Under the pieces are notes generated by a model, which did no database searches, was not told the origin of the DNA, and saw nothing but the letters and a program-made list of their open reading frames with translations. A program made the position numbers and the translations under genes. Shown piece by piece: positions 1 through 5,746 of a stretch of DNA of 13,154 bases. Position 1 is the first letter of the stretch. Each line of letters begins with the position of its first letter. The DNA comes from CAZVAR01 sp964625225 (GTDB lineage: Bacteria; Pseudomonadota; Alphaproteobacteria; JAJUGE01): the NCBI GenBank assembly GCA_964625225.1, contig CAZVAR010000110.1, forward strand, positions 1-13,154, read 5' to 3'.

Positions 1-2
1 CC

Positions 3-458
3 AAGGTCCTCAAGGCGATCGTCGAGAAGGAGCAGCCGCAGCTCGTCATCGTCGGCAAGCAGGCGATCGATGACGATTGCAACCAAACGGGCCAGATGCT
101 GGCGGCCCTGCTGGGCTGGAGCCAGGCGACCTTCGCCTCGGTTCTGGAAGTGGCGGACGGTCAAGCGACCGTGACGCGCGAGGTCGACGGCGGACTCGAG
201 ACGGTTCGCATCAAGCTCCCCGCGGTGGTCACCACGGACCTGCGACTGAACGAGCCTCGCTATGCGTCGCTGCCCAACATCATGAAGGCGAAGAAGAAGC
301 CGATCGACGAGACGACCCCGGACGCGCTCGGCGTCGATATTACGCCACGCGTGAAGACCCTGCGCGTCGCCGAGCCGCCGAAGCGGCAGGGCGGCATCAA
401 GGTCAAGACGGTGGAGGAGTTGGTCGACAAACTGGTCAATGAAGCGAAGGTGATCTGA
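3..458 (+). CDS. etfB: Electron transfer flavoprotein beta subunit, 3' part (5' end outside window)
   Basis: This is the C-terminal 151 residues of EtfB, the small ETF subunit. With EtfA it accepts electrons from acyl-CoA dehydrogenases and passes them to ETF-ubiquinone oxidoreductase. The frame is open from the first bases of the window (K-V-L-K-A-I-V) and ends at TGA 456-458. Recognisable family segments are GKQAIDDDCNQTGQMLAALL, the EVDGG(L/I)ET strand, and the loop LPNIMKAKKKPID, which in this family contacts partner dehydrogenases. The family is usually about 250 residues, so roughly 100 N-terminal residues lie upstream. The stop overlaps the etfA start by one base (TGATG), so the two are co-translated. 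Identification is by motif and by the adjoining etfA; confidence is high. Confidence 0.96.
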   Translation, partial: KVLKAIVEKEQPQLVIVGKQAIDDDCNQTGQMLAALLGWSQATFASVLEVADGQATVTREVDGGLETVRIKLPAVVTTDLRLNEPRYASLPNIMKAKKKPIDETTPDALGVDITPRVKTLRVAEPPKRQGGIKVKTVEELVDKLVNEAKVI

Positions 459-1411
459 TGAGCGTCCTGGTCGTCGCGGAGCACACCAACGAGCAGCTCA
501 AGGCTGCGACCCGCCACACGGTCACGGCCGCGGCGGCGATCGACCCCGACGTGCATGTTCTCGTCGCGGGCAAAGGCTGCGGCGGCGTGGCCGACGCGGC
601 GGCCAAGATCGCCGGCGTTACGAAAGTCCTGCTCGCGGATGATGCGGCCTACGAGCACTTCCTTGCCGAAAACGTCGCCAACCTGGTCGTCCGGATCTCG
701 GACGGCTATACCCACCTGCTCGCCCCGGCGACCTCTAACGGCAAGAACTTCATGCCGCGTGTCGCGGCGATGCTCGATGTCAGCATGATCTCCGAGATCA
801 CCGGCGTCGAATCGCCGGATACGTTCGTGCGGCCGATCTATGCCGGCAACGCCATGGCAACGGTGCAGTCGACCGATGCCCGCAAGGTCATCACGGTCAG
901 AAGCACCGCGTTCGATGCAGCCCCGGCCGAAGGGGGCTCCGCGACGGTCGAGCCCGTCGAGGCCGCGGGCGACACCGGGCTGTCGAGCTTCGTCGGTCGC
1001 GAACTGTCCAAGTCGGCCCGGCCGGAACTGACCAGTGCCCGCGTGGTGGTGTCCGGCGGCCGCGGAATGGGCAGCGGCGACAACTTCAAGATCCTGGAGG
1101 AGCTGGCGGACGTGTTGGGCGCGGCGGTCGGTGCGTCGCGGGCCGCGGTCGATGCCGGCTATGTGCCCAACGATTACCAAGTCGGCCAGACCGGCAAGGT
1201 GGTCGCTCCGGAACTTTACATCGCCGTCGGCATCTCCGGCGCCATTCAGCACCTTGCCGGCATGAAGGACAGCAAGGTCATTGTCGCCATCAACAAGGAC
1301 GAGGAGGCGCCGATCTTCCAGGTCGCGGACTACGGTCTGGTCGGCGACCTGTTCCAGATCGTGCCGGAGTTGACGGCCGCGCTGGACAAGGCCAAGAAGG
1401 CCGCGCATTAG
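458..1411 (+). CDS. etfA: Electron transfer flavoprotein alpha subunit
   Basis: EtfA is the FAD-binding large subunit of the ETF heterodimer, carrying electrons from fatty acyl-CoA and related dehydrogenases to the quinone pool. At 317 residues it has the usual length. The N-terminal Rossmann-like half (about 1-185) begins MSVLVVAEH. The C-terminal FAD domain holds VVSGGRGMGSGDNF (197-210), GASRAAVDAGYVPNDYQVGQ (225-244) and the family signature LYIAVGISGAIQHLAGMKDS (253-272) followed by VIVAINKD (274-281). The ATG at 458 overlaps the etfB stop and has GAAGG at 446-450, seven bases upstream. A 3-hydroxybutyryl-CoA dehydrogenase gene follows after 27 bp, which places the ETF in acyl-CoA oxidation. 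No key residue appears to be missing. Confidence 0.97.
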   Translation: MSVLVVAEHTNEQLKAATRHTVTAAAAIDPDVHVLVAGKGCGGVADAAAKIAGVTKVLLADDAAYEHFLAENVANLVVRISDGYTHLLAPATSNGKNFMPRVAAMLDVSMISEITGVESPDTFVRPIYAGNAMATVQSTDARKVITVRSTAFDAAPAEGGSATVEPVEAAGDTGLSSFVGRELSKSARPELTSARVVVSGGRGMGSGDNFKILEELADVLGAAVGASRAAVDAGYVPNDYQVGQTGKVVAPELYIAVGISGAIQHLAGMKDSKVIVAINKDEEAPIFQVADYGLVGDLFQIVPELTAALDKAKKAAH

Positions 1412-1438
1412 GGCCGTCCGGAAGGAAAGAACGCGTTG

Positions 1439-2311
1439 ATGATCAAGAAAGTCGGGGTGATCGGCGCCGGCCAGATGGGCCATGGCATCGCCCATGTGGC
1501 TGCCCTGAACGGTTTCGAGGTCCGCCTCGCCGATCTCTCGCAGGATCGCCTCGACCAGGCTATGCGGAACATCGAGGCTAACCTTGATCGGCAAATCCGT
1601 CGTGGTCTGATCGACGAGGCGAAGAAGCTGGAGACCCTCGAACGGATCACGACCACGACCGATTACGCGGCCTTCCGGGACAGCGATATCGTCATCGAGG
1701 CGGCGACCGAGAACGAGCAGGTCAAGCGGGACGTATACAAGCAGCTCATTCCCCATCTCAGGCCGGACGCCATTCTGGCGACCAACACCTCCTCCATCTC
1801 AATCACCCGCCTGGCGGCGGCGACCGACCGGCCCAACCGGTTCATGGGGATGCACTTCATGAATCCGGTGCCGATGATGGCCCTCGTCGAACTGATTCGG
1901 GGCATTGCCACCGACGACGAGACCTTCCAGACGGTGCGCGAGATGGCGGTGAAGCTGGGCAAGCACCCGGTCGCAGCCGAAGACTTTCCCGCCTTCATCG
2001 TCAATCGCATCCTGCTGCCGATGATCAATGAAGCGGTCTACACCCTCTACGAGGGTGTCGGCTCCGTCGAAGCGATCGACACGGCGATGAAGCTGGGGGC
2101 GAACCATCCGATGGGGCCGCTGGAGCTGGCCGACTTCATCGGACTGGACGTTTGCCTCTCCGTGATGCAGGTCCTCTACGACGGGCTCGCCGACAGCAAG
2201 TACAGGCCTTGCCCGCTCCTGGTGAAATATGTCGAGGCCGGCTGGCTCGGCCGGAAAACGAAGCGGGGCTTCTACGACTACAACGGCCCGGACCCGATCC
2301 CGACGCGCTGA
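1439..2311 (+). CDS. 3-hydroxybutyryl-CoA dehydrogenase
   Basis: A 290-residue NAD-dependent 3-hydroxyacyl-CoA dehydrogenase of the short, single-function Hbd/PaaH type. It interconverts 3-hydroxybutyryl-CoA and acetoacetyl-CoA in the cytosol. The N-terminus carries the NAD-binding GxGxxG motif (G9-A-G-Q-M-G14), followed by DIVIEAATEN (83-92) and NTSSIS (116-121). The catalytic His is in MHFMNPVP (His139) and its partner is Glu151. The C-terminal dimerisation domain has FIVNRILLPMINEA (186-199) and GPLELADFIGLD (226-237), and ends in RKTKRGFYDY. I chose ATG 1439 because it gives the family start MIKKVGVIGAGQMG and has GGAAGG/GAAAGA upstream; the in-frame TTG at 1436 is less likely. It is probably in the etfBA operon. 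It could serve beta-oxidation, polyhydroxybutyrate or aromatic degradation; the sequence does not decide. Confidence 0.93.
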   Translation: MIKKVGVIGAGQMGHGIAHVAALNGFEVRLADLSQDRLDQAMRNIEANLDRQIRRGLIDEAKKLETLERITTTTDYAAFRDSDIVIEAATENEQVKRDVYKQLIPHLRPDAILATNTSSISITRLAAATDRPNRFMGMHFMNPVPMMALVELIRGIATDDETFQTVREMAVKLGKHPVAAEDFPAFIVNRILLPMINEAVYTLYEGVGSVEAIDTAMKLGANHPMGPLELADFIGLDVCLSVMQVLYDGLADSKYRPCPLLVKYVEAGWLGRKTKRGFYDYNGPDPIPTR

Positions 2312-2329
2312 TCGGGCGATCGGCGCGTC
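2302..2329. terminator. Hairpin enclosing both stop codons at the convergent dehydrogenase/tlpA junction
   Basis: Bases 2302-2313 pair with 2318-2329 in an uninterrupted 12-bp stem with one T-G wobble (2309/2322) around the 4-base loop GGGC. The arms start GACGCGC and end GCGCGTC. The dehydrogenase stop (2309-2311) lies in the left arm. The tlpA stop (complement of 2328-2330) overlaps the right arm. There is no T-run on either side, so it is not a classical intrinsic terminator. It may act in both directions as an RNA 3'-end stabiliser or a factor-assisted terminator. The structure is seen in the sequence; the role is inferred. Confidence 0.45.
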
Positions 2330-2897
2330 ACCCGTCCCGGCCCATTACGTGCCGGATCAACGCGATCGCCTCGGGCGAATCCCACTCAGCCACACCTTCG
2401 AGCCGACCGACCTCTCGGCCCGCAGAATCGATGAGCAGCGTGCTCGGCAGGGCTCGCACGCCGAGGGCGCGGCCCGCCGCGCCGGTGGGGTCGAGATAGA
2501 TCGCGAGATTGTCGAGCCCGTGTTCGCGGAAGAACGGCTCGACCGCCGAGGCCCCGGCGCGATCCGACGAGAGGGCCACGACCTCGAACGACGAACCCCC
2601 GAGTTTGGCCTGCAACCGGTCAAGGGTCGGCATCTCCCGGACGCACGGCGCACACCAGGTCGCCCAGAGATTCAGCAACACGACCTTGCCGGTCAGATCG
2701 GATAGTGCGACATGCTTGCCGTCCGGCGTCTCCATAGTAATTGCCGGCACCGGCCGGCCCGTTGGCGTGAACGCTTCCATGGAACCCGTCAGCGGCGGCG
2801 CGTCTGCGGGCTTGCCTGTGAAGCGCGGAAATGTCACCAGGATCGCCAGCGCCAGCAGCGCGGCGCCGGTCAGTCCGAGAAGTAGCCAGCGAGTCAT
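2328..2897 (-). CDS. tlpA: TlpA-family thiol:disulfide oxidoreductase, membrane-anchored
   Basis: A 189-residue thioredoxin-fold protein of the TlpA/ResA type, which reduces disulfides in periplasmic partners such as cytochrome or copper-site maturation factors. Residues about 4-22 (WLLLGLTGAALLALAILVT) form an uncleaved signal anchor, leaving the rest in the periplasm. The redox motif is W81-C82-A-P-C85 in LNLWATWCAPCVREMPTL. The cis-proline segment RALPSTLLID (148-157) is the usual TlpA form. The start at 2897 places the signal anchor at the N-terminus; the frame stays open further upstream but would run into argH antisense. The Shine-Dalgarno sequence is weak. Its start codon is 16 bp from that of divergent argH. 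This neighbour pair, tlpA beside argH-lysA, is one I recall from alphaproteobacteria. The family assignment is firm; the specific substrate is unknown. Confidence 0.93.
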   Translation of the reverse strand: MTRWLLLGLTGAALLALAILVTFPRFTGKPADAPPLTGSMEAFTPTGRPVPAITMETPDGKHVALSDLTGKVVLLNLWATWCAPCVREMPTLDRLQAKLGGSSFEVVALSSDRAGASAVEPFFREHGLDNLAIYLDPTGAAGRALGVRALPSTLLIDSAGREVGRLEGVAEWDSPEAIALIRHVMGRDG

Positions 2898-2913
2898 CAG
2901 AACAGGATCGCCT

Positions 2914-4305
2914 ATGTGTGCCGATACGCCCGACAAGGGCGCCAACATTATGTGGGGTGGCCGGTTCGCGGCCGGACCGGCCGATATCATGGCGCGGATC
3001 AATGCCTCGATCGACGTGGACCAGCGACTGTTCGCGCAGGATATCGCCGGCTCCCTCGCGCATTGCGCGATGTTGGTCAAGCAGGGGATCCTCTCGGCCG
3101 AGGACGGCGAGGCGATTCAACAGGGGCTTCGGCGCGTGCTGGCCGAGATCGAGGAAGGGCGGCTGCAGTTCCGCCCGGAACTCGAGGACATCCATATGAA
3201 CGTGGAAGCGCGTCTCGCCGAGCTGATCGGCCCGGTCGCCGGCCGCCTTCATACCGCCCGATCCCGAAACGACCAAGTGGCAACCGACTTCCGGCTGTGG
3301 ATCAGGCAGGAGATCGACTCCGTCGACGCGGCGCTCAAGGCCCTGCAAGCGGCGCTGATCGAGCAGGCAGAACGGTATGCGGACACGGTCATGCCGGGCT
3401 TCACGCATCTCCAGAATGCCCAGCCGATCACGTTCGGGCACCACCTGCTCGCCTATGTCGAGATGGTCGGACGCGACCGCGGCCGCTTTCAGGATTGCCG
3501 CAAGCGCCTCAACGAATGTCCGCTCGGGGCCGCTGCTCTTGCCGGGACCTCGTTCCCGATCGACCGGCACGCGACGGCCGCGGCGCTGGGCTTCGATCGA
3601 CCGATGCCGAACTCTCTGGATGCGGTCTCTGCGCGCGACTTCGCAATCGAATTCCTGGCCGCCGGGTCGATCTGCGCCATGCATCTGTCGCGCCTCGCAG
3701 AGGAAATCGTCATATGGTGCAGCGCGCCGTTCGGCTTCGTACGGCTGTCCGATGCCTTCACCACCGGCAGTTCGATCATGCCGCAGAAGCGCAACCCGGA
3801 TGCGGCGGAACTGGTGCGGGCAAAGGCTGGTCGAGTGATCGGTGCCCTGAACGGATTGCTCGTCGTGATGAAGGGCTTGCCGCTCGCCTATGCCAAGGAC
3901 ATGCAAGAGGATAAGGAGCCAACCTTCGCGGCGGCCGACGCACTGATGCTGAGCGTCGCGGCGATGACCGGCATGGTGGCCGACCTGCGGCCGGATCCGG
4001 AGCGGATGCGTGCCGCCGCCGCGGAGGGCTACACGACCGCGACCGACTTGGCCGACCGGCTCGGACTGCCCTTCCGCGAGGCGCATCACGTCACCGGCGC
4101 GATCGTTCGCGAGGCGGAGGCACGCGGGCTGCCGCTGGACGCCCTGCCACTGGAAGCGATGCGCGCGATCGACGAACGGATCACCGACGAGGTCGCCGAG
4201 GTGCTGAGCGTCGACCGCTCGGTCGCGAGCCGGACGAGCTATGGCGGTACCGCCCCGGTGCGGGTCCGCGAGGCCGTCAAGGCCGCTCGGGAACGCTTCC
4301 TGTGA
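2914..4305 (+). CDS. argH: Argininosuccinate lyase
   Basis: ArgH splits argininosuccinate into arginine and fumarate, the last step of arginine synthesis, and acts as a cytosolic homotetramer. The 463 residues match the family length. Motifs in order: MWGGRFAAGP (13-22), LHTARSRNDQVATD (112-125), GFTHLQNAQP (162-171), and the fumarase/aspartase superfamily signature GSSIMPQKRNPD (285-296), whose mobile loop carries the catalytic Ser. Then come YAKDMQEDKEP (326-336) and the C-terminal SYGGTAPVRV. I chose ATG 2914, with AGGATCG just upstream. ATG 2950 (starting at MWGGRF) is an alternative that would remove 12 poorly conserved residues and widen the gap to tlpA. The stop overlaps the GTG of the next gene by four bases, so argH leads a coupled argH-lipoprotein-lysA-TIGR02302 run. 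Confidence 0.97.
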   Translation: MCADTPDKGANIMWGGRFAAGPADIMARINASIDVDQRLFAQDIAGSLAHCAMLVKQGILSAEDGEAIQQGLRRVLAEIEEGRLQFRPELEDIHMNVEARLAELIGPVAGRLHTARSRNDQVATDFRLWIRQEIDSVDAALKALQAALIEQAERYADTVMPGFTHLQNAQPITFGHHLLAYVEMVGRDRGRFQDCRKRLNECPLGAAALAGTSFPIDRHATAAALGFDRPMPNSLDAVSARDFAIEFLAAGSICAMHLSRLAEEIVIWCSAPFGFVRLSDAFTTGSSIMPQKRNPDAAELVRAKAGRVIGALNGLLVVMKGLPLAYAKDMQEDKEPTFAAADALMLSVAAMTGMVADLRPDPERMRAAAAEGYTTATDLADRLGLPFREAHHVTGAIVREAEARGLPLDALPLEAMRAIDERITDEVAEVLSVDRSVASRTSYGGTAPVRVREAVKAARERFL

Positions 4306-4439
4306 CGCGCCCCTTTCTCCTTCTGACGGCGCTGGTTCTTGCGCTCGCCCTGCCGCTTGGCGCCTGCGGCAAACGGGGCGACCTGGAGCCGCCGGAAGGG
4401 GAGAAACACGAATATCCGAGGGTCTATCCGCCGCGATGA
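4302..4439 (+). CDS. lptM: Small LptM-like lipoprotein
   Basis: A 45-codon gene lying exactly between argH and lysA. GTG 4302 overlaps the argH stop by four bases (GTGA) and its TGA 4437-4439 overlaps the lysA start by four (ATGA). GGGAA at 4289-4293 sits eight bases upstream. The product has a short basic start, a hydrophobic stretch (about 5-18) and the lipobox LGAC, with lipidated Cys22. Then comes CGKRGDLEPPEG, close to the CGxKGPLYxP pattern after the Cys in LptM (YifL) and related LPAM-type lipoproteins, although the usual G-P is G-D here. The mature part is only about 24 residues, ending in prolines. E. coli LptM helps the LPS translocon LptD mature. Membership in this family is inferred from the lipobox, the motif and linkage to lysA; the role here is untested. 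It could instead be an unrelated short lipoprotein. Confidence 0.82.
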   Translation: MTRPFLLLTALVLALALPLGACGKRGDLEPPEGEKHEYPRVYPPR

Positions 4440-5746
4440 ACGTCTTCACCTACCGGAACGGGGTCCTCACCGGCGACGATGTGCCGCTGACCGCAGTCGC
4501 CGACGCCATCGGCACGCCGGTCTACTGCTACTCCGTCCGGGCGCTGGTCGACGGTTATCGCGCTTTTGCGGATGCGTTTGCCGCGCAGCCGAAGCTCGCC
4601 GGCCGGGCGACCGTCTGCTACGCCATGAAGGCGAACGGGAATCTCGCAGTGCTGCGCACACTCGCGGAACTCGGTGCCGGCGCAGACGTGGTTTCCGAAG
4701 GCGAGATGCGGCGCGCCCTCGCGGCCGGCATACCGGCCCGGCGGATCGTCTTCTCGGGCGTCGGCAAGACGCGCGCCGAGATGGCAGCCGCACTCGAGGC
4801 GGGAATCCTGCAGATCAATGTCGAATCCGACGTCGAGCTCGCCACCCTGGACGAGGTCGCGCGGGCGCATGGCATGCGCGCGCCGGTGGCGGTTCGGGTC
4901 AATCCCGACGTCGAGGCAGGCACGCACGACAAGATCTCCACCGGCCGCAAGCATGACAAGTTCGGCGTCGACTGGGATCTGGCACCACGCCTGTTCCGCC
5001 ATGCGGCCGCCCTGCCGGGCATCGATCTGGTCGGCATCGCGGTCCATATCGGCTCGCAATTGACAAGCCTCGCGCCGTACCGCGTGGCGTTCCATCGCGT
5101 GGCCGAGATGGCCCGCGGCCTCAGGGCGGAAGGTATCCGCTTGCGACGCATCGACTTCGGCGGCGGACTCGGTATTGCCTATCGCAACGAGGTACCGCCC
5201 GATGTCGGAGCTTATGCGGCGTTGATCGCCGAAGTGGTGGACGATCTCGACTGCGAGGTCCTGGTCGAGCCGGGGCGCCGCATCGCGGGACCGGCGGGCG
5301 TGCTGCTGGCCCGGGTCGTGCGCGTCAAAGAAACGCCACATAAGCGGTTCGTAATCGTTGATGCGGCGATGAACGACCTGATCCGGCCAGCGATGTACGA
5401 TGCCTGGCATCCACTGTATCCGGTGCGCGAGCCTGCGCCGGATCCGGTGCTGCACCCGGCCGACGTGGTCGGGCCGGTGTGCGAGAGCACGGACATTCTC
5501 GCCGCACAGCGGGCGCTGCCGCCGCTCGTCGAGGGTGACCTGATCGCCGTCGGGGCAGCCGGAGCCTACGGGGCCGCGATGGCCTCCGAGTACAATGCGC
5601 GGCCGCTGGTACCGGAGGTTCTGCTCCGCGACGGACGTTGGGCTGTCGTGCGGCGGCGGCCGACCTATGACGAGATGCTGGTCCTGGAGCAGTTTCCGGA
5701 CTGGCTTTCCGGAAAGCTCGACAAGCCACCCGGAGGCGGTGCATGA
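4436..5746 (+). CDS. lysA: Diaminopimelate decarboxylase
   Basis: LysA is a PLP enzyme that decarboxylates meso-diaminopimelate to lysine, the last step of lysine synthesis. The 436 residues match the family. It is a fold-type III (alanine racemase-like) TIM barrel plus C-terminal beta domain. The PLP lysine is K65 in CYAMKAN (61-67). Other motifs are HIGSQ (204-208), the phosphate-binding FGGGLGI (241-247), EPGR (278-281), the active-site C349-E-S-T-D from the partner subunit, and GAYGAAMASEYN (376-387). ATG 4436 overlaps the stop of the small lipoprotein gene, with GAGGG at 4419-4423. The stop overlaps the next start (ATGA). The frame is open about 195 bases further upstream, but that part lies over argH and the lipoprotein and lacks family sequence. 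Confidence 0.97.
   Translation: MNVFTYRNGVLTGDDVPLTAVADAIGTPVYCYSVRALVDGYRAFADAFAAQPKLAGRATVCYAMKANGNLAVLRTLAELGAGADVVSEGEMRRALAAGIPARRIVFSGVGKTRAEMAAALEAGILQINVESDVELATLDEVARAHGMRAPVAVRVNPDVEAGTHDKISTGRKHDKFGVDWDLAPRLFRHAAALPGIDLVGIAVHIGSQLTSLAPYRVAFHRVAEMARGLRAEGIRLRRIDFGGGLGIAYRNEVPPDVGAYAALIAEVVDDLDCEVLVEPGRRIAGPAGVLLARVVRVKETPHKRFVIVDAAMNDLIRPAMYDAWHPLYPVREPAPDPVLHPADVVGPVCESTDILAAQRALPPLVEGDLIAVGAAGAYGAAMASEYNARPLVPEVLLRDGRWAVVRRRPTYDEMLVLEQFPDWLSGKLDKPPGGGA

Noticed and set aside
260..1756. Long minus-strand open frame antisense to etfBA and the dehydrogenase gene
   Set aside because: No family motifs and very arginine/aspartate-rich; the plus strand holds three clear enzymes. It is a GC-rich shadow.
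2620..4449. 609-codon minus-strand open frame opposite argH
   Set aside because: Antisense shadow of argH: its translation has no recognisable domain, while argH has all family signatures.
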